Shown here: piece by piece, positions 27,150 to 36,152 of the stretch
Numbering within the stretch: the stretch's first letter is position 1
How the letters are laid out: each line of letters begins with the position of its first letter
Assembly (NCBI RefSeq): GCF_902859855.1
Contig: NZ_CADIKH010000012.1
Coordinates: 62,001 to 126,000, forward strand
Length of the DNA: 64,000 bases
Direction: 5' to 3'
From: Paraburkholderia humisilvae
GTDB lineage: Bacteria > Pseudomonadota > Gammaproteobacteria > Burkholderiales > Burkholderiaceae
Program-made: the position numbers and the translations under genes
The notes under the pieces: model-generated
What the model was told of the DNA's origin: nothing
What the model saw: only the letters and a program-made list of their open reading frames with translations
Databases searched by the model: none

Positions 27150-27809
27150 CTAACGGGCTTTCACCAGCCACAGTACTCGCCCGCCCTCGTTGTCAGTTTG
27201 CGTAGTGTCTTCATCGATGTAGATGCCGTTGACCGGATCAGACACGAAGCTCTGTGTCATCTGGTAACCACGGCATGAAACTTCAGGAACATCGCTGCAC
27301 GATTGCCAGTAGTGCTGGAACAGCAGGTCCGAATAGAGTTGCTGTCCAGTCAGCACGGCGTTAGCGCCGACATAAAGGCCCGGCACGTACCCGGCGCTCG
27401 ATACGGCGTTGAACCAGGCGTTGCAATAGTCGATGACATCCGACGCAGCAACACCACCAGCGACGCCTTCCAGATCGCACCAGAGGTTCACCCCAGCGGG
27501 GAAACCCACCTGCGCGGCGTTACCGGCCGCGTTGTTTCCATAGGTTTGTCCCAAGCTTTGCGACGGCGACCATCCCGGCTCATCGACATGCTGTACGGCC
27601 ATCAACGCGAGTCCTGAAGACAGAATTCCCGCAGCCTCGGTCGGCGACAGATCCCCGCTCGCCTGTCCTGCGCCCAACGACAGGTAGCGGATGCAGAAGC
27701 CATAACCCTGACCTGAAAATTCCTGCGCGATGGTTGAAGACACAACGGTGTCGGCATCGAAGCCGCGTGAACGCGGTGGCGCAGACGTGACGATTCCAGT
27801 CAGTGGCAT
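27150..27809 (-). CDS. DUF1906 (Rv2525c-like) glycoside-hydrolase-like protein
   Basis: A 219-residue TIM-barrel-like protein. It begins with RGFDADTVVSSTIAQEF and YGFCIRYLSL, continues with AAGILSSGLALMAVQHVDEPGW, then GVNLWCDLEGV (strand with acidic residues), DYCNAWFNAVSSAGYVPGLYVG, and ends YIDEDTTQTDNEGG. These are features of the DUF1906 / Rv2525c-like domain, related to GH25-type folds acting on cell-wall glycans. No signal peptide is visible. AAGGAA precedes the ATG. It lies 233 bases upstream of the propeller gene on the same strand; the pair may be a two-gene unit combining a glycan-binding array with a glycan-acting domain, which is inference. Confidence 0.8.
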   Translation of the reverse strand: MPLTGIVTSAPPRSRGFDADTVVSSTIAQEFSGQGYGFCIRYLSLGAGQASGDLSPTEAAGILSSGLALMAVQHVDEPGWSPSQSLGQTYGNNAAGNAAQVGFPAGVNLWCDLEGVAGGVAASDVIDYCNAWFNAVSSAGYVPGLYVGANAVLTGQQLYSDLLFQHYWQSCSDVPEVSCRGYQMTQSFVSDPVNGIYIDEDTTQTDNEGGRVLWLVKAR

Positions 27810-28295
27810 GGCACTTCCTTATGCAAAACGCCTGCTGTTGTGAAAGAAAATCGAATGGTGATTTAAAGGAACCGGCTTTTATATGGAACCACCAGCGGCT
27901 CGAATTCGATTCGACACAATAAAACCGTGCGAACATGCATCGTGAAATGTGAATTCCAACGACAATCCACGGCGCATGTCGCCACGTTTGAAAACTTTCA
28001 CCACTTAAGATTAGAACGCAGATCTACGGGAGCCAGGCCATGCCATCCGATGGCTTCTTTTTATTTTGCTGAAGCATAGTGCATCCACTGATTTCTACAA
28101 GTCAATTGACGAACGCGATGACGGGTTTTAATTTTATCTTTCACGTAATCAGGTTATCAAACCATGGTCGTAACCTCGAACACCCGTTGCGAATGGCCAG
28201 CAATTTGAAGTGAATCAATACAGCAGAGATTCGACACTAAAGACGGACCGTATAGTCGAACCCTCGCCACGCATGAGGAGCCCGCGCGGCCGCGA
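27810..28295. other. AT-rich intergenic region with an orphan terminator
   Basis: 486 bases between two minus-strand genes, clearly AT-rich. It should contain the promoter of the DUF1906 gene (a TATAAA lies at about 27878-27883 on the minus strand). A plus-strand terminator-like hairpin stands at 28042-28067 with no plus-strand gene in front of it. No protein-coding frame is supported. Confidence 0.5.
28042..28067 (+). terminator. Terminator-like hairpin with T-rich tail, no gene upstream
   Basis: GCCAT-CCG-ATGGC forms a 5-bp stem and is followed by TTCTTTTTATTTT, the usual form of an intrinsic terminator on the plus strand. Both flanking genes read leftward, so it could end an unannotated small RNA starting within the AT-rich region. 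Confidence 0.5.
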
Positions 28296-29024
28296 TCAAT
28301 TCGTCAACGCGTTAACGGTTTGCTCGGTGGTCCACAGTGCGTGCGCGAGGTATCGATAGTTGATGATCGCAGCGAGATATCCATCCCCGTCCGGCAATCG
28401 GGGACCAGCGGTCGCATCACGCACGACCACGACTTCAAACCCTTGCTCTATCAGCTCGCGCAAATGTGACTCGACGCACAGGTTGGCCGCCATGCCCGCC
28501 AGAATCACCTGAGATATACCCCTCTTGCGCAGCTGCAACGCAAGGTCATTGGACTCGGGACCGTATATCTTGTGCGGCGACGCGATGATCGTCTTGCCGT
28601 CAAGAATGTATGGCTTGTACTCCTCAAGGAAGTCTGCCCCCGATCCCTCAAACCCTTCCAATGTGTTCGGCCCTTTGCGGTCGAACATACAGATCTTGTG
28701 CATCACCTTCTCAAGCGGGCCACCGAAATGCCATTCGTGATCGCACGGGTAGTAGTAGTGCGGCGATACGGCGACCGTCAGACCGAGCTCCTTGAACACC
28801 TTGAACAGCTTGCCGAGGTTCGCCACCGTGTTGTTTTCGACAATGCTGTCCCCGAACACCGACCAGCTTGCGCCCTTCGAACTCAGAAAGTCGATCTGCG
28901 GGTCAATCACTACCAGCGCCGCCCTCGCGCGGTCCAGACTAAAGCCCGTCTCCGGCAGCGCCGGATTGACGGGATCAGCATACGGATTCAACTGCTGTTG
29001 TGCTGCCTGGCTTTCGTTGCTCAT
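28296..29024 (-). CDS. Isochorismatase-family cysteine hydrolase
   Basis: A 242-residue cysteine hydrolase. The triad is visible: Asp in LVVIDPQIDFLS near residue 40, Lys in GKTIIASPHKIYGPES, and Cys in GMAANLCVESHLREL near residue 180. A longer insertion around HYYYPCDHEWHFGGPLEKVMHK is unlike maleamate amidohydrolase or nicotinamidase, so I do not name the substrate. GAGAGGATCC precedes the ATG. It lies 110 bases downstream of a TetR gene on the same strand and is probably that regulator's target. Confidence 0.88.
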   Translation of the reverse strand: MSNESQAAQQQLNPYADPVNPALPETGFSLDRARAALVVIDPQIDFLSSKGASWSVFGDSIVENNTVANLGKLFKVFKELGLTVAVSPHYYYPCDHEWHFGGPLEKVMHKICMFDRKGPNTLEGFEGSGADFLEEYKPYILDGKTIIASPHKIYGPESNDLALQLRKRGISQVILAGMAANLCVESHLRELIEQGFEVVVVRDATAGPRLPDGDGYLAAIINYRYLAHALWTTEQTVNALTN

Positions 29025-29134
29025 CGGATCCTCTCTTCACGAGAAAAACTGCGGGAACACCAAGCTGGCGGGTCACACCTGCCATCGCCTCAAATTATAG
29101 ATGACCAGTCGCTTTAATAAAAGGCAAAAAAATT

Positions 29135-29725
29135 TTACCTGATCAACCTGGGCAACACGACCTTTACGAAGCGCTCGCAGGCGCTAGCGCTGTGTTCGAC
29201 TTTACTGCGCATCACAGCGCCTTCGTAGCTCTCGATCAGGATCCCGGCTAGCTGATGCGTGTCGTGTGCCCGATCCAATTCGCCGCGCTCCTGCGCTTCG
29301 AGCAGACATGCCGCCAGCGCTTGCTGCCATTGATCGAGCAAGTCGGCCAGCTTGCGCCTCGTCTCGTCACTACCATTGGACATTTCCAGCGACAGATTGC
29401 CGATCAGACAACCCCGTGTGAAGCCGTTCTCGCTGTGGTCGTGCGATAACCTCTCGAAGAATTTCCGTACCCGCACCAGCGGCTTGATGCGTGCGTCGTA
29501 CAGAAGCTGCCCATGCCGCTCCTTGATCGACTGCCAGTAAGCCTCGAGAATCTCAGCTGCAAACGACTCCTTGCTATCGAAGTAGTTGTAAAAGGACCCT
29601 TTCGGGACACCCGCGGCGGCCGTGATGTCTTGCACACCGCAGCCATTGAAGCCGTACTCATGCACCACATCGCGTCCCACGGACAGCAGTCGCGTGCGCA
29701 CTTCAGGATTGGGCGGGCGTGGCAT
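29135..29725 (-). CDS. TetR family regulator
   Basis: A 196-residue TetR protein with the N-terminal helix-turn-helix DITAAAGVPKGSFYNYFDSKESFAAEIL, the form typical of the AcrR/NemR group. I place the start at 29725 (MPRPPNPEVRTRLL) or possibly 29734. An in-frame ATG at 29758 overlaps the -10 box of a strong promoter (29757-29785), so it would not be in the mRNA. It precedes the isochorismatase-family gene. A palindrome within its own promoter suggests autorepression. Confidence 0.88.
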   Translation of the reverse strand: MPRPPNPEVRTRLLSVGRDVVHEYGFNGCGVQDITAAAGVPKGSFYNYFDSKESFAAEILEAYWQSIKERHGQLLYDARIKPLVRVRKFFERLSHDHSENGFTRGCLIGNLSLEMSNGSDETRRKLADLLDQWQQALAACLLEAQERGELDRAHDTHQLAGILIESYEGAVMRSKVEHSASACERFVKVVLPRLIR

Positions 29726-29756
29726 GTCGGGCATTTCGCGGTCAGTTAGAAATACC

Positions 29757-29785
29757 AAGATAACCGGTCACCTTTTTATTGTCAA
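29757..29785 (-). promoter_or_regulatory. Sigma-70 promoter of the TetR-hydrolase unit
   Basis: On the minus strand TTGACA (29785-29780) and TATCTT (29762-29757) are separated by exactly 17 bases, giving one of the best promoters in the window. Transcription should begin near 29750, just before the proposed TetR start. Confidence 0.65.
29761..29770. promoter_or_regulatory. Operator candidate overlapping the TetR promoter
   Basis: TAACCGGTCA is a near-palindrome (TRACCGGTYA) centred on ACCGGT. It overlaps the -10 box and the adjoining spacer, the usual place for a TetR-type autorepressor to bind. Confidence 0.45.
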
Positions 29786-29915
29786 ATGACTCCGTGCGGC
29801 AATGTATCGCGCCGGTGCTCAAGACGATCGAGTCAAGTGCTTGTATGCCTTGGCGTAGGCGTGGCGGCGCACGATCGACGCGCGCCCTCATTCTCATCCT
29901 GCCGCTATTGCGCCG

Positions 29916-30944
<1,029 letters not shown>

Positions 30945-31143
30945 TTAGGGAGTTCGACGCTCCCGGAAGAGTCCCACCAGCGCTACGCTGTGCCCATTCC
31001 GATCGGCACGATGCATCGCGCGGCGCGTTTGTGTCACCTCCTGTTTGTCCCGATTTCATCGGACGGCAACCTGGTCTGCACGTGATACGTGGCGGACGCC
31101 TGTCCGGCGAATAGCGGTACTGATTAGTCTGGTCGTCAGGAAC

Positions 31144-32160
31144 CTATAGATCGAGCACGATCCGGCAACTCTTTGCGCGCGATACGCAGACCGTCAGCTG
31201 ATCAGCTCGTTCGTCGTCGCTAAGAATGAAGTCCTTGTGTTCGACCTCGCCCTCGAGGTAACGAACCTTGCATGTTGCGCACAAACCCGCACAACACGAC
31301 GTGGGAACAGTGGTGCCCGCTTCGTTGAGTGCGTCCGCAATGCTTTGCCCAGACCCGACCGGAATGATTCGGCCGCTTTTTGCGAGCACGACCTCGAACG
31401 AATCAGACGCGGTGCCCAATGACAATTCATCGTCGCGCCGCCGTGAGGCGGGCGGTCTTTCCGGCGCTTTGAAGTGCTCGAAATGAACGCTGCCCTTTGG
31501 CCAGTGGCTGGTCGCCTCCGCGCACGCCTGCATGAACCCGGCAGGTCCGCAGTAGTAGACATGTTGGCCATGAGACGGATTCGTCAGCAGGCGACCGATG
31601 TCGAGACGACCCTGTTCACTTCCACCGTCGAAGTGATAGTGCAAATGGCCGCTTTCGGCGAGCGACGCCAATTCGGCGTTGAACGCTGTGCAACCGGCGT
31701 CACGTGCGCAATAGTGGAGCTCGTAGTTCACGCCTTGCGCTTCGAGCGCGTGTGCCATCGACTTGAGCGGCGTTACGCCGATGCCACCCGCTAGCAGGAT
31801 CACTTTCTCGGCGTCCGCGGCGAGCGGGAAACGATTACGTGGCCGGCTGACGCGCACGATGTCCTGAACACGCAGCTTTTCGTGAACGGCTTTTGATCCA
31901 CCTCGTCCTTTCTCATCCTTGAGCACCGCAATCACATAGCGCTTCTCATCCTCCGGTGAATTGCAAAGCGAGTACTGGCGAATCAACCCGCCACCGAGAT
32001 GAATGTCGATGTGAGAGCCCGCGTCGAACGGCGGGAGATTAGCGCCGCATGGGTCGACGAGTTCATACGAGTTGATGCCTTTGCCTTCGAAGCGGATCTG
32101 CCGAACCAGCAGGTGCAGTGACTGATCGTCTGGTTTTGGCGATATCCCGATGGTTTCCAT
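31144..32160 (-). CDS. PDR/VanB-type oxygenase reductase (FMN, NADH, C-terminal 2Fe-2S)
   Basis: A 338-residue reductase. The N-terminal flavin domain has GGLIRQYSLCNSPED, the nucleotide domain has VILLAGGIGVTPLKSMAHAL, and the C-terminal plant-type ferredoxin has Cys in the C-x4-C-x2-C pattern (TSCCAGLCATCKVRYLEG) with a fourth Cys about 29 residues on. This flavin-NAD-ferredoxin order is that of phthalate dioxygenase reductase. It should pass NADH electrons to the Rieske oxygenase encoded 65 bases upstream. The start at 32160 (METIGISPK) gives the usual length; a longer frame to 32220 has no better ribosome-binding site. Confidence 0.92.
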   Translation of the reverse strand: METIGISPKPDDQSLHLLVRQIRFEGKGINSYELVDPCGANLPPFDAGSHIDIHLGGGLIRQYSLCNSPEDEKRYVIAVLKDEKGRGGSKAVHEKLRVQDIVRVSRPRNRFPLAADAEKVILLAGGIGVTPLKSMAHALEAQGVNYELHYCARDAGCTAFNAELASLAESGHLHYHFDGGSEQGRLDIGRLLTNPSHGQHVYYCGPAGFMQACAEATSHWPKGSVHFEHFKAPERPPASRRRDDELSLGTASDSFEVVLAKSGRIIPVGSGQSIADALNEAGTTVPTSCCAGLCATCKVRYLEGEVEHKDFILSDDERADQLTVCVSRAKSCRIVLDL

Positions 32161-32225
32161 GGTGATGTTTCCCGGCGTCAACGGCGTGCAACGGGTTTGA
32201 GGTTCAGCGCCCGCATGCACGGAGT

Positions 32226-33767
32226 TCAGCGCTTCATCGATTGCTCGAGTTCCTCGAAGCTGTTGCGCACAAACGTGTCGCGCTCGTTGCCCTGCATGCT
32301 TTCCGCCTGATTCAGGATGTCGATGAGCCGCTTCGTCACCATGCGTCGACGCCGCACCTCCTCTTCGACGGTTTCGCCCTCGGCGATCTCGAAGACGTTT
32401 CCTGAGCAGTAGCTGTTAGGCGCCCCGCCCCGTTCACGGAACCACTCGGCAAACGCCCGTGCGGACGCAGCCGGGTTCGTACCTCTCACGGCATCGCGCA
32501 ACATCTTGCGAAACTGGAACAGCCCCGCATCAAAGCGTGTCGGATGCTCGAGCGCGTGCACGGCGATCGGCCGCTGGCTGATGATCGCCTCATAGTCGCC
32601 GGGCGCGTATTGCGCGTCCTTGTAGTGCTCGCGCTCGCGATGATTCGGCGGAATCGGCGGAACGTCTTCGAGTTTGTATTTGCCGAAGCGCTCGGGTCGG
32701 CGCATCGCCACCTGGCCTTCGAGAAAGTCAATCGACTCGTAGCCGACCAGCGACTTGTCGCCGACACCGCGCGTATCGATTCCCGGACCCATCACACGCC
32801 AGCCGATCATCTTGCTATTTTCATCGTCAACGGGCACCGTCCAGCGGATGATGTGAAAGCGGCTGAACAACTTCTTCTGCGAACCGTCTTCGGATGTATA
32901 AGCGTGCAGGCTCAGATTCGGCAACACCTGATGCTGGACCCGCACAAACAACCGGTCCTTGTCGACGCGGCGCGCGCCCGCGCACGCAAGGCTGCGTCCC
33001 TGCTGCACAGGCACGAAGTGCATGTCCGGGGCGACTTCCATCGACGCAGCGCCGACTTCGTCGAACGTCGTGCCCTGGTAACGCTCATTGACGACGTTCT
33101 TGCCCGCATGCAACGCAGTGGGGTGGTAGTTATCCGCGGCGTTGTCCTGCACCTGGAGCCAGTTGCAATGCTGGAAGTTGCTGTACGGCACAAGCTCGTC
33201 ACCGGGCAGCACCGTGAAATCGCCTTCCCATTCGGGAAACGGCGGCTCCGTTTCGGGCGGTCCCATATACGCGAAAACGAGACCATTGCGCTCGACCGCC
33301 TTGTACGCGCCCTGACGGATTGAACAGGCATACCGCTGCGCTTCCCTTTCCTCGCCCTTCGGAAAGGGCACGTGAAGGCACGTGCCGTCCACGTCGAACA
33401 CCATGCCGTGATAGCAGCAGCGAATGCCGTGCTCCATGATGGCGCCGTACTCAAGCGACGCGCCGCGGTGCACACAATGCGCATGCAGCACGCCGACCCG
33501 GCCGCTTCCGTCGCGGAACGCAACGAGCTCTTCGCCCAGAATCTTCAGGAAACGAGGTGTATCGGTCAGCTCGATCGACATGCAAACAGGGTGCCAGAAC
33601 GCACGCATGAATTCGCCCAGCGGCGTGCCTGGACCGGTTTCGGTGAGCTCCGGGTCATGACCGGGCACCTTGTTCGTGTAGTAACCGCCATATGGAATCA
33701 ATTTCTTTGCAACTGGCGCACCGCCGGCGCTCTTCTGATCTTCCAGCTTGTCTGATTTCACGCTCAT
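32226..33767 (-). CDS. Rieske non-haem iron oxygenase, phthalate-dioxygenase-like alpha subunit
   Basis: A 513-residue terminal oxygenase. The Rieske centre is C98-x-H100-x16-C117-x2-H120 (HCVHRGASLEY ... CCYHG). The mononuclear iron site is in DNAADNYHPTALHAGKN, with both histidines and the preceding Asp. With a PDR-type reductase next door and no beta subunit, it fits the two-component class IA oxygenases. The start at 33767 (MSVKSDKLED) is supported by GGAG 9 bases upstream. The class II aldolase and LysR genes upstream suggest an aromatic-acid pathway; the substrate is not evident. Confidence 0.9.
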   Translation of the reverse strand: MSVKSDKLEDQKSAGGAPVAKKLIPYGGYYTNKVPGHDPELTETGPGTPLGEFMRAFWHPVCMSIELTDTPRFLKILGEELVAFRDGSGRVGVLHAHCVHRGASLEYGAIMEHGIRCCYHGMVFDVDGTCLHVPFPKGEEREAQRYACSIRQGAYKAVERNGLVFAYMGPPETEPPFPEWEGDFTVLPGDELVPYSNFQHCNWLQVQDNAADNYHPTALHAGKNVVNERYQGTTFDEVGAASMEVAPDMHFVPVQQGRSLACAGARRVDKDRLFVRVQHQVLPNLSLHAYTSEDGSQKKLFSRFHIIRWTVPVDDENSKMIGWRVMGPGIDTRGVGDKSLVGYESIDFLEGQVAMRRPERFGKYKLEDVPPIPPNHREREHYKDAQYAPGDYEAIISQRPIAVHALEHPTRFDAGLFQFRKMLRDAVRGTNPAASARAFAEWFRERGGAPNSYCSGNVFEIAEGETVEEEVRRRRMVTKRLIDILNQAESMQGNERDTFVRNSFEELEQSMKR

Positions 33768-33986
33768 GACTTCCATCTCCAGCGATTGATAGGGGCGTTT
33801 CGGCACGCAACCCAGTCTGTTTTTGGTACTCGGAACTCCGTCTACAAACACCATACGAAAATGGCCAGTGAGAATCTTGTGCGGCGAATCGGCGAGGTGC
33901 TGGGCGACCACACGGGCGAACACCGCCCGGCCTGACAGATGAAGCCGCGCATCGGCACGATATGAGGGCTCATCCGCCACCGTCGC

Positions 33987-34832
33987 TCAATCGAACATGT
34001 CATGCTGTGTCGCGACCAGATCATTCCAGATAGTCTGGAAATGCAGCCACCCAATGTATTCGCTGCCGACATGTTCGCGGCTGTAGCGCGCACGTTCACG
34101 TGCGACAAGCCTCGGCGTCGCGCCGGTCGCTTCGATCATCAGTTGCTGCTGGCAGCAGCGTTCGAGTGCGATGAACCAGAACGCCGCCGAATCAATGCTG
34201 TGCCGGCTTGCAGTCAGGAGTCCGTGGTTCTGATGAATCGCCGCCTTGACGCCTGAGAAAGCGTGAGCAACGCGGTTGCCTCCCTTCACTTCGACGGCGA
34301 CCTTGCCCGCCTCGTCGCCAATCACGACATGATCTTCATAGAATGCCGCGGCATCCTGGCTGATCGGTGCAAGCGGCTTGCCGAGCGATGCGAACGCCGT
34401 GCCGTAAACGGTATGCGCGTGGCACATCGCGACAATGTCCGGGTGCATTTCGTGCACCGCGGCATGCAGCACGAAACCCGCGCAGTTGATCGCATGGTTG
34501 CCTTCGACGACATGGCCCTGATGGTCCGCGCAGATCAGGTTCGACACCTTGACCTGCGAGAAGTGGATGGCCATCGGGTTGGTCCAGTACAGCGACGGGT
34601 TCTCCGGGTCGCGCACTGTCAGGTGACCGGCAAAGCCATAATCGAATCCTCGCAACGCAAATGCCCGGCATGCGCCGACCAGATGCTCCTTGAGGTACTG
34701 CCGGTGCTCCGCAGCCGTTCTGAAAGCGGGCAGTTCCGGATAGATCAGACCTTCCTGATCGGGCTGATAGATCGAAATCTTGCCCGGCTTGACGATCGAC
34801 TCCAGTTTGTCGTCAATGATGGCAGTGGCCAT
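33987..34832 (-). CDS. Class II aldolase/adducin family protein (possible decarboxylase)
   Basis: A 281-residue class II aldolase-fold protein. Metal-binding histidines are visible in CHAHTVYGTAFASLG near residue 120 and in HQNHGLLTASRHS near 195, with a likely acidic residue in AAAFYEDHVV. The start at 34832 has AAGGAG 6 bases upstream. It precedes the Rieske and reductase genes on the minus strand and diverges from a LysR gene. Family members include sugar-phosphate aldolases and 3,4-dihydroxyphthalate decarboxylase; beside a Rieske oxygenase, a decarboxylase or aldolase acting on the oxygenase product is plausible. A paralogue lies at 37255. Confidence 0.85.
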   Translation of the reverse strand: MATAIIDDKLESIVKPGKISIYQPDQEGLIYPELPAFRTAAEHRQYLKEHLVGACRAFALRGFDYGFAGHLTVRDPENPSLYWTNPMAIHFSQVKVSNLICADHQGHVVEGNHAINCAGFVLHAAVHEMHPDIVAMCHAHTVYGTAFASLGKPLAPISQDAAAFYEDHVVIGDEAGKVAVEVKGGNRVAHAFSGVKAAIHQNHGLLTASRHSIDSAAFWFIALERCCQQQLMIEATGATPRLVARERARYSREHVGSEYIGWLHFQTIWNDLVATQHDMFD

Positions 34833-34953
34833 GACATGCTCCTTTGAGTTGACAGATGAAGGCCGCGCATACACGCACGCGGCGCCTCGAGGTTGAATCA
34901 CCTGCCGATGCGTAAATGGTCGCGGCACAGGCGTCAATTGACAAACGATCACT

Positions 34954-34980
34954 GTTCATAGAAAGATGAACCTCATTCAT
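34954..34980. promoter_or_regulatory. LysR-type operator candidate between the aldolase and lysR
   Basis: GTTCAT-N6-ATGAAC is a perfect inverted repeat. Its right half is reused in ATGAA-N5-TTCAT, giving three alternating half-sites with centres about 11 bases apart. It lies 15-41 bases before the LysR start and about 120 bases before the divergent aldolase, the standard place for a LysR site. Confidence 0.55.
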
Positions 34981-34994
34981 ACATAGGACGTGGC

Positions 34995-35903
34995 ATGAGA
35001 CGGATCCCTAACTTCGTTCTGCTACGTGCGTTCGAGGCAACCGCACGGCTGCAAAGCTTCACGCTCGCCGCTGAAGAACTGCATCTGACGCAGTCGGCGA
35101 TCAGCCATCAGGTAAAGGAGCTTGAGGACTATTTCGGCCGGCTGCTGCTCATCCGCCGTAACCGCAGGGTGGAAGTCACGCCGGAAGGCGCGCGGCTGCA
35201 GGAGAGTCTTGGGCGCGTATTCGACGTGATCGAAGCCGCGTGCAATGAGGTCGCGCTTTCGCCGACCGCACAGGTGCTGGTATTGCACAGCGCCCCCAGC
35301 TTTGCGGCCAAATGGCTCGGGCCGCGCCTGCCACAATTCATGAACACGCACCCCGACATCACCATCCGCTTTTCGTCGGGCGCGGAGCCGATCGACATGA
35401 CGCGCGCGAGAGAGATCGACGCAACGATCTCTTATGGATTTGCGCAGGAGCGCCCCGGTGTTATCACGGTCCCGCTAGGCGCCGAACGCATCGTGCCGTT
35501 ATGCGCGCCGTCGCTGTTGCGCGATGGCATAGGAGCGGACAGGCTCATCGGTGAACTGACGCTGATCGACTCACAATTGAGCCGCATTACATGGCCAGAC
35601 TGGTTTGCGCACAACGGCATTCCGCTGCCGGCAAGACCTCGGCCGTCATTCGATCGCGCCGCATTGGTACTCTCCGCGGCGGTCGACGGCATGGGCGTCG
35701 CGCTTGAAAGCACGCGGCTGGCGGAACGCGAGTTGGCGCAAGGCGACCTGGTCGAGTTGGGCGCCGACGTATTCAAACCGCTCGCACGCGAGACCCATTT
35801 CTTCTCTTACCGGGCCAACGAGCGCAATGTCGACAAGGTCAGGCGGTTTCGCAAATGGCTATTCGGCGAGGCGGGCATCGCCCCCGATTTCGCCCCCTCA
35901 TAG
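34995..35903 (+). CDS. LysR-type regulator, GcvA-like
   Basis: A 302-residue LysR protein. The winged helix begins PNFVLLRAFEATARLQSFTLAAEELHLTQSAISHQVKELEDYFGRLLLIRRNR, the GcvA-type signature (described here in parts: ALRAFEA-like start, LHLTQSAISHQ recognition helix, FxRLLxR wing). The C-terminal ligand-binding domain is complete. It diverges from the aldolase-Rieske-reductase set, and a triple half-site lies between them, so it probably controls that set and itself. It also reads toward the monooxygenase gene at 36153, which could be co-regulated. Confidence 0.9.
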   Translation: MRRIPNFVLLRAFEATARLQSFTLAAEELHLTQSAISHQVKELEDYFGRLLLIRRNRRVEVTPEGARLQESLGRVFDVIEAACNEVALSPTAQVLVLHSAPSFAAKWLGPRLPQFMNTHPDITIRFSSGAEPIDMTRAREIDATISYGFAQERPGVITVPLGAERIVPLCAPSLLRDGIGADRLIGELTLIDSQLSRITWPDWFAHNGIPLPARPRPSFDRAALVLSAAVDGMGVALESTRLAERELAQGDLVELGADVFKPLARETHFFSYRANERNVDKVRRFRKWLFGEAGIAPDFAPS

Positions 35904-36152
35904 CTCAAGGACACAGGCGTGACACACACCCGTGTTGCCGATGCGGATGCACCGCATGCGTGCACGGACGGGCAAGACACAGGCAGCTCGCGGTAACCCA
36001 AAGCACCGATATCCTTATTTGAATTCGCCATTTAGTTCTCACGTCGCCTGGTGATAGGCTCGATTCGATTTGCAGACCTGCCGGCACGCCGTCCCACGTC
36101 TGCGTTGGCACCACCCCATCTGTCGAAGCGGCCTGGTCCGCAAGGAGATCAC

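Noticed and set aside
28296..29024. Pairing the isochorismatase-family hydrolase with the maleate-isomerase-like gene as a nicotinate pathway
   Set aside because: They are 13 kb apart and the hydrolase has an insertion unlike maleamate amidohydrolase; no other nicotinate gene is present.
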